NCBI RefSeq assembly: GCF_002939305.1
Contig: NZ_MVDI01000001.1
Span: 806,001 to 870,000 of the forward strand
Reading direction: 5' to 3'
Length of the DNA: 64,000 nucleotides
Origin: Chroococcidiopsis sp. TS-821
GTDB lineage: Bacteria; Cyanobacteriota; Cyanobacteriia; Cyanobacteriales; Chroococcidiopsidaceae
The number at the start of each line of letters is the position of its first letter. Position 1 is the first letter of the stretch. The position numbers and the translations under genes are program-made. Of the stretch, positions 9,313 to 17,872 are shown in pieces. The notes beneath the pieces were generated by a model. It was not told where the DNA came from. It ran no database searches and saw only the letters and a list, made by a program, of their open reading frames with translations.

Positions 9313-10653
9313 TTATTCTGTTTCTTTCTGTAAGCGAACAATAAAAAAACCGTCCATTGAATGATGATGTGGTAAGACTTGCATCCACCCTGATGGTGTT
9401 GCATAAGGAGCACCAATCGAATTGGTCGCAGGAGGCTGAATTCGCCAATGCAAATGTCGAGTCAAGAAATCTTGAACGATCGCTTCGTTTTCTTCAGTAT
9501 TTAAAGTACAGGTAGCATAGACAAGCACGCCTTTTGGTTTCACCCAAGTTGCAACGCGATCTAAAAGTGCTGTTTGTAAGACCGTAAGTTCTTTAACGGT
9601 TTCTGGTGTTTGTCGCCAACGGGCATCGGCATGACGATGAAGCGTCCCTAACCCTGAACACGGAGCATCGAGAAGAACGCGATCGGCAGTATTGACAAAT
9701 TGAGGAAGGTTACGGCTATCGCCTGGACAAATATGAATTGATTGAAGTTGCAGTCGCGTGATATTTTGCTGAAGTTTTTTTAAGCGCGAGACAGTGCGAT
9801 CGCACGCCCAAATGGTTCCTGTATCTCGCATTAATTCAGCAATGTGGGTTGTTTTTCCGCCTGGGGCTGCACACGCATCAATAACAACTTCACCTGGTTG
9901 CGGATCGAGGATATGGCTAACAAGTTGGGCGCTACTGTCTTGTACCGTCCACCAACCCGCATCAAAACCAGGTAATTTGTCAATTGTCCCCGTGCTACTT
10001 GTCAACCTTAAAGCTTGTGGTAGATTCGCAACGCGAGTCACGCCTACTCCTGCGTCTTGCAATGCTGTTGCAACTTTCTCGACAGAAGTACGTAACGGAT
10101 TAACGCGTAAATCAATTGCTGGAGGATGATTAAACCACTTGCAGAGTTGTTCAGTTTGTACATAGCCGAATTGTTTTAGCCAAACTTCAACTATCCAATC
10201 AGGATAGCTGTGTAAAATTCCGAGACGTTTTACAGGATTATCTGGTAGTTTTAAAGGATCTTCAGAGCTTGCTAATCGTAGATATTGACGTAACAAGCCA
10301 TTGACAAAACTAGCAAGTCCTGAAAAACCGTTTTTTTTCGCTAGATCTACCGTTGAATTCACTGCAGCTGCATGAGGGATGTGGTCAAGATAGCGCAACT
10401 GATACAGTCCCAAATGCAAAATAATTCGTAAATCAGGTGGTTGTTGCTGAGCTGTCTTTTTCGCTAACTGATCGATCAAGGCATCAAGCGATCGCTGGCG
10501 ACGGACAGTACCATAAACTAATTCTGTCACCAAGCGGCGATCGGCACTGCTTAAATTATTTTGACGCAGTACGCGGTCTAGGGCAACGTCAGCATAAGCC
10601 CCCCGCTGCACTGAACGGAGGGCGACAAAAGCAAGCTGGCGCGGATTTTCCAT
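9313..10653 (-). CDS. rsmB: 16S rRNA (cytosine(967)-C(5))-methyltransferase
   Basis: 446 aa. The N-terminal NusB-like RNA-binding domain (residues about 1-135; AFVALRSVQRGAYADVALDR, ELVYGTVRR) is followed by a Rossmann methyltransferase domain. Motifs: SAM site VIDACAAPGGKTTHIAEL; motif IV DAPCSGLGTLHRHADARW; motif VI YATCTLNTEENE. The two cysteines of PCS and TCT are the release and nucleophile residues of this family. It methylates C967 of 16S rRNA. The ATG start is directly followed by the NusB domain. A run of heptamer repeats lies immediately upstream (10661-10688). Confidence 0.95.
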   Translation of the reverse strand: MENPRQLAFVALRSVQRGAYADVALDRVLRQNNLSSADRRLVTELVYGTVRRQRSLDALIDQLAKKTAQQQPPDLRIILHLGLYQLRYLDHIPHAAAVNSTVDLAKKNGFSGLASFVNGLLRQYLRLASSEDPLKLPDNPVKRLGILHSYPDWIVEVWLKQFGYVQTEQLCKWFNHPPAIDLRVNPLRTSVEKVATALQDAGVGVTRVANLPQALRLTSSTGTIDKLPGFDAGWWTVQDSSAQLVSHILDPQPGEVVIDACAAPGGKTTHIAELMRDTGTIWACDRTVSRLKKLQQNITRLQLQSIHICPGDSRNLPQFVNTADRVLLDAPCSGLGTLHRHADARWRQTPETVKELTVLQTALLDRVATWVKPKGVLVYATCTLNTEENEAIVQDFLTRHLHWRIQPPATNSIGAPYATPSGWMQVLPHHHSMDGFFIVRLQKETE

Positions 10654-10660
10654 ATGAGTA

Positions 10661-10688
10661 GCTAGTGACTAGTGACTAGTAACTAGTG
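10661..10688. repeat. Heptamer tandem repeat (STRR-like)
   Basis: Four adjacent heptamers: gctagtg, actagtg, actagta, actagtg. They sit directly upstream of rsmB. Short tandem heptamers of this kind are known from cyanobacterial genomes. A related degenerate run is inside purD (1013-1040), and similar words occur near 20025-20048. Confidence 0.8.
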
Positions 10689-10733
10689 ATGGGAGTGATG
10701 CTCTCGCAGTTCTGTATGTAACGACTACAGCAA

Positions 10734-11573
10734 CTAGGCTATGGAGGAAGATTTAGCGATCGCTGCTTCCGGTTGCAAAAGTTGTTTGGGCGGTTGTTTT
10801 AAGTCCCAGACGATACCAAACCATGACAGCATTACTAAAACGTAGTAACTGATATCAATTTCCCACCAAAAGAAACCTTGACAAGCTGCGAGAGGGTAAC
10901 GGTGGTGATTATTATGCCAGCCTTCGCCTAGCGTGAGCAGGGCTAACCACAATGAGTTTTTGCTTGATTCTCCGGTTTCATAGCGTTGGCTACCGAAGAC
11001 GTGACATAAGGAATTAATCGCAAACGTCGTGTGATAGAGAATCGTTGTGCTGACAAAGAAACCCCAAAATAATCCTAACCAACCATAAGCAAAGTAACAA
11101 ACAACCGCAAGCAGGATAGGTGGTATAAAGTGATATTTTTCGAGCCAAAGCAGCTCAGGGTAACGAGTTAAATCTTTTACCAGTTTCTCATTATATTCGT
11201 CATATTCTGGAGACAGTACCCAGCCTACGTGTGACCAGTAAAAACCTTTTTTTTCAGCTGAATGGATATCTTCATCAGTATCAGAGTATTTGTGATGGTG
11301 GCGATGTTGTGCCGCCCACCAGACGGGTCCTCGTTGTCCAGCGGTTGCACCTAAAAAACCTAGTAAGAATTGAAATAGACGACTGGTTTTGTAGGCGCGA
11401 TGCGAGAAATAGCGATGGTAGCCGCCAGTAATGCCAAATTTACGGACGACAAATAGTGCAACACACATCCAGATTGCTATAGAATCTACACCTAGCCAAA
11501 AGACTGCAAGGCAAGCAATATGAATCCCAATGAAAGGTAAAGCTGCGTAATTGAATTTTGAGCGATCGGGCAT
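10734..11573 (-). CDS. desC: Acyl-lipid/acyl-CoA desaturase, delta-9 (DesC) type
   Basis: 279 aa membrane di-iron desaturase. The three histidine boxes are present: HRYFSHR, QHRHHHKYSD and GEGWHNNHH. Hydrophobic segments surround them: two before box 1, two between box 2 and box 3, and one near the C terminus. This is the layout of cyanobacterial DesC, which puts the first double bond into C18 (and C16) acyl chains and shapes membrane fluidity. The start ATG begins MPDRSKFNYAALPFIGIHI. Monocistronic, with a 180 bp gap downstream of the start to the next recognisable remnant. Assignment to DesC rather than another delta-9 paralogue is by family resemblance. Confidence 0.9.
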   Translation of the reverse strand: MPDRSKFNYAALPFIGIHIACLAVFWLGVDSIAIWMCVALFVVRKFGITGGYHRYFSHRAYKTSRLFQFLLGFLGATAGQRGPVWWAAQHRHHHKYSDTDEDIHSAEKKGFYWSHVGWVLSPEYDEYNEKLVKDLTRYPELLWLEKYHFIPPILLAVVCYFAYGWLGLFWGFFVSTTILYHTTFAINSLCHVFGSQRYETGESSKNSLWLALLTLGEGWHNNHHRYPLAACQGFFWWEIDISYYVLVMLSWFGIVWDLKQPPKQLLQPEAAIAKSSSIA

Positions 11574-11774
11574 ACAGAATTTCCTGTTTGGATTGCAGAC
11601 AGCACGTATCCTTTCCTCAAGCCACTATGACAACTTAATAAAATTGACATGACTTAGCAGTCTGTGATACGGTTTGCCAATTGACAATCTTACAATCCAT
11701 AGGGTTCTTTGTGCCTGTACATTAGGGCTGTTTATCTTTTGGTATAGTTTTAGATGCCATTCGCGAATCTTAAA

Positions 11775-11946
11775 TTACTCAGCAAACATTTCAGCTAGGA
11801 TGTTAAGAACTGCTCGTTGCGCTTCTAAGCTGATCTGCCCTAAATGTTTGAGCGCGGATTTTGTCAATAGTACAAATGCGATCGAGAACAATCTGTCCAT
11901 CTTTGTCTTGAAATTGACAAGTCACGCGTGTTGGAGCTTTACCTTT
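11775..11946 (-). pseudogene. Remnant of a MazF/PemK-type toxin (C-terminal half)
   Basis: Not in any intact frame. Reading the minus strand from about 11946 gives KAPTRVTCQFQDKDGQIVLD then RICTIDKIRA. After a one-base frame change near 11856 it continues KHLGQISLEAQRAVLNIL then AEMFAE and a stop at 11775-11777. Together these match the C-terminal half of MazF endoribonuclease toxins (PTRV...GQIVLDQIRTVDK...LGQIS...AVLxxLAEMF). The N-terminal half, which holds the first part of the active site, is missing, so the gene cannot make a working toxin. The remains lie right after a MazE-like remnant. Confidence 0.65.
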
Positions 11947-12154
11947 CGATTCCACAGAGTCGCACTCACATCGTCTAAAGTATCATCTTTCTGTTTTGCC
12001 ATTGTTGAGAATGCCTCGTTCCACCTTAGACAGATCGCTTGAGCTAAACGAATAGCTAAATGAGCGTCCTCCAGTTTGATTTCAACAGCAGCGATCTAGG
12101 AATGCGAATTCCTTGAAAGTTACCGATTCGCACTATACGAGTTTTGATAGCTGT
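11947..12154 (-). pseudogene. Remnant of a MazE-type antitoxin, frameshifted
   Basis: On the minus strand from 12154 the frame reads TAIKTRIVRIGNFQGIRIPR then SLLLKSN, a clear AbrB/MazE DNA-binding swap-hairpin. No ATG is seen in front (ggt stands where a start might be). A frameshift near 12070 leads to LEDAHLAIRLAQ, then WNEAFSTMAKQKDDTLDDVS, which fits the MazE C-terminal toxin-binding tail. It runs straight into the toxin remnant without the usual end of mazE, so a deletion removed the mazE end and the mazF start. The region 11574-11774 and the 166 bp before bciB show no other gene. Confidence 0.6.
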
Positions 12155-12320
12155 ACCTATAATCTTGATTTTGAGTAACTACGTTGTACGTACAAACTAA
12201 TTTACAGTTTTACAGTTATGAAATTGCAAAATATTGCAAAATCGATAACTCTAGTACAAGTCAAACCAACTCTCATGTATCGTTGGGTAAAGATAGTTAT
12301 GTCTCAATGCTTCTTAACTC

Positions 12321-13526
12321 ATGACATCAGTGACTACCCAAGCCAAGCACAAAAAAGCTAAAGCCTTAAAATCATCAAGTCGTCGCCCTGCCAAAGATCT
12401 TTGTAGCGAGTGCGGGTTATGCGATACATATTATATTCATTATGTCAAGGAAGCATGTGCATTTCTTAATCAACAAATTGCAGAATTAGAGACGCGATCG
12501 CACACTCGCGCACGCAATTTAGATAATCCTGACGAACTTTACTTCGGGGTTCATCAAACGATGATGGCGGCGCGTAAAACTGAACCGATTCCTGGGGCGC
12601 AGTGGACAGGAATTGTGAGTTCTATTGCAATTGAAATGCTTAATCGCGGCGTAGTTGAAGGCGTGGTCTGCGTGCAAAATACCAAAGAGGATCGCTTTCA
12701 ACCAATGCCGATTATTGCGCGTACTGTGGAAGAGATATTAGCAGCACGAGTGAATAAACCGACACTATCGCCGAATCTTTCCATCTTAGAACAAGTGGAA
12801 CAATCAGGGATGAAGCGGTTGTTAGTTATTGGTGTTGGGTGTCAAATTCAGGCTTTACGAGCGGTAGAGAAGCAATTAGGCTTAGAAAAGCTGTATGTGT
12901 TAGGAACTCCTTGTGTAGATAACGTCACCCGCGCTGGGTTACAGAAATTTTTAGAGACAACGAGTCGTTCGCCTAACACGGTCGTACATTATGAATTCAT
13001 GCAAGATTTTCGGGTACACTTCAAGCATGAAGATGGTTCAGAAGAAACTGTGCCTTTCTTTGGTTTAAAGACAAATCAACTGAAAGATGTTTTTGCCCCT
13101 TCGTGCATGAGTTGCTTTGACTATGTAAATTCGCTTGCCGATCTTGTTGTTGGTTATATGGGTGCGCCGTTTGGTTGGCAATGGATTGTGGTACGAAACG
13201 ATCGCGGACAAGAAATGCTGAACTTTGTGCAAGATCAGCTAGAAACACAACCTGTAATGTCAAAAGGCGATCGCACGGCTGCGGTACAACAAAGTATCCC
13301 CGCTTATGACAAAGGCGTGACACTACCAATGTGGGCTGCCAAACTTATGGGAGTTGTGATTGAAAAAATAGGTCCTAAAGGTCTGGAATACGCCAGATTT
13401 TCGATTGATTCGCACTTCACGCGCAATTATCTCTACGTCAAGCGCCATTATCCGGAAAAATTAGCTGCACACGTCCCAGAGTTTGCTAAGCGGATTGTCA
13501 ATCAATACAAATTACCAGAATCTTAA
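12321..13526 (+). CDS. bciB: Ferredoxin-dependent divinyl (proto)chlorophyllide 8-vinyl reductase, BciB type
   Basis: 401 aa, coenzyme F420 hydrogenase/dehydrogenase beta-subunit family. The N-terminal cysteine cluster CSECGLCDTYYIHYVKEAC and a later CMSCFDY supply iron-sulphur ligands. The central part GVGCQIQALRAVEKQLG and YVLGTPCVDNVTR are family hallmarks. In cyanobacteria the Slr1923 orthologue reduces the C8 vinyl group in chlorophyll synthesis. A closely related plant enzyme is 7-hydroxymethyl chlorophyll a reductase, so that activity is the main alternative. The ATG start has no clear ribosome-binding site. The next gene follows after 126 bp on the same strand. Confidence 0.9.
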   Translation: MTSVTTQAKHKKAKALKSSSRRPAKDLCSECGLCDTYYIHYVKEACAFLNQQIAELETRSHTRARNLDNPDELYFGVHQTMMAARKTEPIPGAQWTGIVSSIAIEMLNRGVVEGVVCVQNTKEDRFQPMPIIARTVEEILAARVNKPTLSPNLSILEQVEQSGMKRLLVIGVGCQIQALRAVEKQLGLEKLYVLGTPCVDNVTRAGLQKFLETTSRSPNTVVHYEFMQDFRVHFKHEDGSEETVPFFGLKTNQLKDVFAPSCMSCFDYVNSLADLVVGYMGAPFGWQWIVVRNDRGQEMLNFVQDQLETQPVMSKGDRTAAVQQSIPAYDKGVTLPMWAAKLMGVVIEKIGPKGLEYARFSIDSHFTRNYLYVKRHYPEKLAAHVPEFAKRIVNQYKLPES

Positions 13527-13652
13527 TTAATTTTGTATTTGTTGCTACTTACATTTTAAGCAACTTAAATATTTGTTGCAGAAAATAACGCAATTACAGG
13601 AGTATCAATAAAATTGACCTGGCGTATAAATTAAAGTCAATACTTTATTGAT

Positions 13653-15059
13653 ATGTTAGGTGTGAGACAGGGCTTTAACAAGGCAATGTTGCTATCATTT
13701 ACTACCTTTTTGTTAGTGAGTCATGCAGCAATTGCTAAAGCAAATAATGCTCCTCAAGCGTTACGTTCTGATGTTAAAGTACGCAACATTATGTATACTT
13801 TAGCAGCATCTCCTTCAGTGCGAATTGCTAAAGATCCTAGAAATAATCAGCTTTATTATTTAAAGCGAAATGGTGAAATATATCGAGTTAATTTAGCTAC
13901 TTCCCAAAGCCAACTTGTTTATAGCCGTAAAGATCATCAATTAAGTGACACTCAAGGAATGGCAATTGGGCGAGATGGTGCTATCTATTTAGTAGGAAAT
14001 ACGAATTTAACTAACAGCTTGACAAAAGCAACAATTGTTAAAGGTGTAGTGTCTGGTACTGGCGATCGCGTATGGTCAATTTTAGCGGAAACAGCAGGAT
14101 ACCCTAAAAGCAATACAGCATACGACCATGGTTTTAATGGTATTGTTGTTGGTCCTGCAAACAAATATATCTACGTAAATAGTGGTTCTCGGACTGATCA
14201 TGGAGAAATCCAATCTGCTAATGGACAATTTCCTAACACTCGTGAAGTAGGATTAACAACCTGCATCTTTCGCCTGCCTGCGAATGGTAAAAATATTTTC
14301 CTCCCGAATAATCGACAAATTTTAAAATCAAAAGGCTACGTTTTTGCCGAAGGTATCCGCAATACATTTGATATGGCTTTTGCTCCTAATGGAGATTTAT
14401 TCGGTGCAGAAAATGGTCCAGATCGCGATATGCCAGAAGAATTAAACTGGCTACGTCAAGGTCATCATTATGGTTTTCCTTGGCGGATAGGAGGAGCAGA
14501 TAATCCTCAACAATTTCCTAATTATAATCCTAGTAAAGATCGCTTGTTAAATCCTGTTTTTCATGCAGTTAAGCGAGGTTTTTATCATAACGATCCGACT
14601 TTTCCCAAAAAACCTAATAGAACTTTGACAGAACCCATTCCTAATTTTGGTCCTCATGCAGATAGTTTTCGCGACCCTCAAGATGGAAAAGTTAAAGATG
14701 CTAGCAATTTAGGAAGATCGCTGAGTACTTTCACAGCTCATCGTTCTCCTTTAGGATTAGTTTTTGATACTCAAAAGGCGCTGAGTTCTGAGTTTCAAGG
14801 CAACGGTTTTATGTTGAGTTGGACAAAAGGCGGTGCTCATAACGTTTCTGGTTATGGTCCTTTTAGAGACTCTAGTGCAGATTTACTTCATTTGAAGTTG
14901 ACAAAAATAGGAAATACAAACTATAAACTAAGTGCTAGAAGAATTGTAAGCTCTTTTCAAAATCCAATTGATGCTGAAATTATCGGCAACAAAATTTATG
15001 TTTTAGAATACGGTGGAAGTCAAGGAATTTGGGAGATTACTTTACCAGCAAAAAAATGA
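13653..15059 (+). CDS. Secreted PQQ-dependent sugar dehydrogenase-like beta-propeller
   Basis: 468 aa with an N-terminal signal peptide (hydrophobic AMLLSFTTFLLVSHAAIAKA, residues about 11-30). The body is a glucose/sorbosone dehydrogenase propeller: MAFAPNGDLFGAENGPDRD then MPEELNWLRQGHHYGFPW are the family's characteristic calcium/PQQ-pocket strands. Later strands include HRSPLGLVFD and ILEYGG-like VLEYGGSQGIWEI. It probably oxidises an aldose in the periplasm, but the sugar and cofactor are not proven; cyanobacteria do not all make PQQ. The codon choice is more AT-rich than in neighbouring bciB, which could reflect a different history. An alternative start is ATG 13686. It converges with eboF, 14 bp apart. 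Confidence 0.82.
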   Translation: MLGVRQGFNKAMLLSFTTFLLVSHAAIAKANNAPQALRSDVKVRNIMYTLAASPSVRIAKDPRNNQLYYLKRNGEIYRVNLATSQSQLVYSRKDHQLSDTQGMAIGRDGAIYLVGNTNLTNSLTKATIVKGVVSGTGDRVWSILAETAGYPKSNTAYDHGFNGIVVGPANKYIYVNSGSRTDHGEIQSANGQFPNTREVGLTTCIFRLPANGKNIFLPNNRQILKSKGYVFAEGIRNTFDMAFAPNGDLFGAENGPDRDMPEELNWLRQGHHYGFPWRIGGADNPQQFPNYNPSKDRLLNPVFHAVKRGFYHNDPTFPKKPNRTLTEPIPNFGPHADSFRDPQDGKVKDASNLGRSLSTFTAHRSPLGLVFDTQKALSSEFQGNGFMLSWTKGGAHNVSGYGPFRDSSADLLHLKLTKIGNTNYKLSARRIVSSFQNPIDAEIIGNKIYVLEYGGSQGIWEITLPAKK

Positions 15060-15073
15060 AAAGACTTTTGAGT

Positions 15074-16450
15074 TTAGCCGTCTTGCTGTAAATGAGATAA
15101 GATGACATCATAAATATCTACCGCGTCTAAAGAAGTTGATGGTAGTAAGTTAGTTGCATGAGTGGCTAATAGTGGTGCTTCATCAGTAGATTTGGGAAGT
15201 CGTCCGTGCGAACCTTTAACTAAAGAAGCGTCTAAAGGAATAATATCCATCAAGGTACGAAATCCGAGTTGTTTTTGTAGCAAAATTTTTGCAACTTTCA
15301 ACTGTTGCCAGCGAATTGTTGGATCGACAAATAATTCTACAGGATCGTAGCCGGGTTTGCGGTGAATATCGACCGTACGAGCAAAGTCTGGAGCTTTGTT
15401 GTCATCGAGCCAATAGTAATAAGTAAACCACGCATCAGGGGCAGCAACAGCAACTAATTCACCAGAACGTGGATGATTTAAATGATACGCTGCTTTACCT
15501 TCTGCACCTAAAACAAAATCAACTCCTGGTACTTGTTCGATTAGTTGTTGTAAGTCTGCAATTTTGGTGCGATCGCTAATATAAATATGCGCAATTTGGT
15601 GATCGGCAACGGCGAAAGCTGTACTTGCGCCTGGAGCTAAAAGTTCTCTGCCAAGTTCTTCGCGAATAGCTAAATAACCATGTTCGCGCAAAACTCGATT
15701 TAAGGAAACAGCGCGGTTTACAGGAGTAATCCCATATTCAGAAAGAACAATGACTCTAGCAGAACGCGATTCGTAGAATTGAATTAAGTCTTGACATACC
15801 GCGTCTATTTCTTGCAAGTCACGCGCGATCGCACCTATTTCTGTTCCTACCCTTTGTAAGCAGTAATCTAAGTGTGGTAGATAAACGAATGTTAGCGTCG
15901 GCGAAGACATTTCTTCAACGGCGATCGCAGCTTGTGCAATCCACTGCGTCGAGCGTATAGTTGTCTTTGGTCCCCAGAACTCAAATAAGGGAAAAGTTCC
16001 CAAACGTTTTTGCAACTGAAATCTTAATTGTGCAGGTTGCGTATAAATATCAGGAATTTTTCTGCCATCTGCGGGATACATCGGGCGCGGCGTGACCGAA
16101 ATATCAACAGAGGAGTACATATTGTACCACCAAAAGAGATTCGCGCAGGTGAAACTAGGGTTTAAAGCGCGTGCCGCTTCCCAGATTTTTTGTCCTTGAA
16201 CCAGCTTATTCGATTGTCGCCAAAACTTCACCTCACACTCGTCACGGAAGTACCAGCCATTGGCAACAACGCCGTGACCTTGAGGATACTTACCCGTTAA
16301 ATAACTTGCTTGTACTGAACACGTTACTGCTGGTAATACGGGATTAATAGCTGCTATTTGTCCTGAGGCTACCCACTTTGATAAGAATGGCGCGTGTTTT
16401 AATAAACTAGGCGTTAATCCGACTACATTGAGAACTACGGTTTTGTGCAT
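15074..16450 (-). CDS. eboF: EboF, alkaline phosphatase superfamily (NPP-like) protein
   Basis: 458 aa, last gene of the ebo cluster. It has the fold signature of nucleotide pyrophosphatase/phosphodiesterases: an early nucleophile region PAVTCSVQASYLTGKYP with T as the likely nucleophile, and GHGVVANGWYFRD. Late features are LSEYGITPVNRAVSLNRVL and DIHRKPGYDPVELF. Two canonical metal-ligand motifs look altered: SEYGI stands where many members have SDHGM, and LDYCLQ lacks the usual histidine. No signal peptide is evident, so the protein is probably cytosolic. In ebo clusters this gene is the variable sixth member, and its substrate is unknown. A repeat (16486-16548) separates it from eboE by about 100 bp. 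Confidence 0.85.
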   Translation of the reverse strand: MHKTVVLNVVGLTPSLLKHAPFLSKWVASGQIAAINPVLPAVTCSVQASYLTGKYPQGHGVVANGWYFRDECEVKFWRQSNKLVQGQKIWEAARALNPSFTCANLFWWYNMYSSVDISVTPRPMYPADGRKIPDIYTQPAQLRFQLQKRLGTFPLFEFWGPKTTIRSTQWIAQAAIAVEEMSSPTLTFVYLPHLDYCLQRVGTEIGAIARDLQEIDAVCQDLIQFYESRSARVIVLSEYGITPVNRAVSLNRVLREHGYLAIREELGRELLAPGASTAFAVADHQIAHIYISDRTKIADLQQLIEQVPGVDFVLGAEGKAAYHLNHPRSGELVAVAAPDAWFTYYYWLDDNKAPDFARTVDIHRKPGYDPVELFVDPTIRWQQLKVAKILLQKQLGFRTLMDIIPLDASLVKGSHGRLPKSTDEAPLLATHATNLLPSTSLDAVDIYDVILSHLQQDG

Positions 16451-16485
16451 AAGACAAATTCTTTTATACTTAACGCTTATGACTT

Positions 16486-16548
16486 AGCGGTTGAAACCGC
16501 AGCTAAAAAATCAAATCCTGTCTTCGCAGGTTTCTGCAGACTTGGTAT
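16486..16548. repeat. Dispersed double-hairpin repeat, copy A
   Basis: Starts agcggttgaaaccgcagct (hairpin GCGGTT/AACCGC), then tcctgtcttcgcaggt (CCTG/CAGG), and ends cttggtat. A copy of the same plan with the same end lies at 17795-17855, and a diverged one at 4561-4610. It sits between eboE and eboF. Confidence 0.7.
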
Positions 16549-16549
16549 G

Positions 16550-17767
16550 TTAAGCAGTGATAGAAGTCGCTAGCTTTTGCAGTACCCATTCGTATTCTCG
16601 TTGAATTGAGGCGAGTAAATCGAGTTTCATGGCAGGTGGTAGTACATCCCAGGTGTAAGTTTCAATTTCTAAATGCTGACATGGTTGTTTCTCTATTAGG
16701 TTAAGAACATCAACAATATCATCCTGCGTAGATTGCAGCGTTTGATAATCTTGAATAAAAATAGGAACGTGAAAATGCGTTCGCCACTCTTGGGCGGTTG
16801 ATTGTGCTAGGTAGGGTAATGCTGTGCTTAGATCGGGATAGTGGTGTAATGCACCATTACGCGATCGCGCGATAACTTGGTGTAGATATGTCGACTCGGC
16901 AAAGGAACTTAGTTTATCAGCGATAACTTGACGTTGGGTAATTTCTTCTGGTAAAAAAACTCGAATTGCGGCACTCAGTTGAATTTTACCAATAGAAATT
17001 CCTGCGGTTTGTAGACGTGTAAAAACTGATTGAGGTTTTTCGTACTCTACTGCAAAATGACAAGTGTCATAGCAAACGCGGATGTGTTCGCGTAACAGTG
17101 CTTCTGCACTAGTTTGAGAGATTCCTAAATTTTCTGTAAGATAGCTACCACCAATTGGTAATAGCCAAGAGTCAAAAAAATTAATGACTTCTGCTGTATT
17201 TTCGATTAATCCGTCCGGTTCAGGTTCTAAATCGAGATGTAGCAATTTTCCCGTTTGCTCGCGAATGCGGCTCATTTCTGCGGCGACGGTGGCTAGGTTA
17301 CGAGTTGCATTTTTGAACGCATCATCTGTGCTAGCTTGTACAAACCAAGGTTTGTAAGACAAGGGTAGGGTAGATATTCCGCCATCGATACCTGCAGGTA
17401 ATAACGTTGCGAGAATCTGAGTCAAATTTAATGTGTAATCGAGACGATCGCGCGATCGCCAATCGGGTGCATAGACTTTATCTTTGACGACTTGGTGATG
17501 AAATCCTCCGTAAGGAAAACCATTTAAGGTAAAGACATATAAGTTATTTTGCTGCAACCACGTTTGAAATTGAGCAAGGCGATCGCTTTCTAGCAATTCC
17601 CTGGCGGCTAAAGCTGCTAAGCGCAAACCAATCCCAAAAGGTTTGTCCGGTGCTAGCCTAGCTTTAAGTTCAGGAATATACTGCTCTAAATTCGCAAACA
17701 CATCCTGCCAAGATTCCCCAGGATGAACATTTGTGCAATACGTCAGGTGAATATTTTTCAGTTGCAT
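16550..17767 (-). CDS. eboE: EboE, TIM-barrel metabolite traffic protein
   Basis: 405 aa, sugar phosphate isomerase/epimerase-like (AP endonuclease 2) TIM barrel. It opens MQLKNIHLTYCTNVHPGESW, with early PFGIGLRLAALAARELL. Putative metal and acid residues occur in LHLDLEPEPDGL, RVCYDTCHFAVEYE and HFHVPIF, as expected for barrel strand ends. EboE is one of the core genes of the eustigmatophyte/bacterial ebo cluster. In cyanobacteria that cluster is needed to move the scytonemin monomer to the periplasm. The reaction of EboE itself is unknown. It follows eboD by about 105 bp that contain another copy of the dispersed repeat. Confidence 0.88.
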   Translation of the reverse strand: MQLKNIHLTYCTNVHPGESWQDVFANLEQYIPELKARLAPDKPFGIGLRLAALAARELLESDRLAQFQTWLQQNNLYVFTLNGFPYGGFHHQVVKDKVYAPDWRSRDRLDYTLNLTQILATLLPAGIDGGISTLPLSYKPWFVQASTDDAFKNATRNLATVAAEMSRIREQTGKLLHLDLEPEPDGLIENTAEVINFFDSWLLPIGGSYLTENLGISQTSAEALLREHIRVCYDTCHFAVEYEKPQSVFTRLQTAGISIGKIQLSAAIRVFLPEEITQRQVIADKLSSFAESTYLHQVIARSRNGALHHYPDLSTALPYLAQSTAQEWRTHFHVPIFIQDYQTLQSTQDDIVDVLNLIEKQPCQHLEIETYTWDVLPPAMKLDLLASIQREYEWVLQKLATSITA

Positions 17768-17794
17768 CTTTGATTGGATTTTTTAACCTTTAAC

Positions 17795-17855
17795 AGCAGT
17801 TGAAACCGCAACCACATCAAGGAAACCTATCTTCACAGATTTTATGTCTTGGTAT
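17795..17855. repeat. Dispersed double-hairpin repeat, copy B
   Basis: Begins agcagttgaaaccgca and ends cttggtat, like copy A at 16486-16548, with a diverged middle (aaacctatcttcacagattt). It lies between eboD and eboE. Two copies flanking the same gene could recombine and delete eboE. Confidence 0.65.
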
Positions 17856-17872
17856 CATTTGTAGCGGTGAAT

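Noticed and set aside
11674-12042. Plus-strand 122-codon open frame
   Set aside because: It is antisense to the MazE/MazF remnants, has a poor start and an unlikely composition rich in Cys and Ser. It is better explained as a chance frame.
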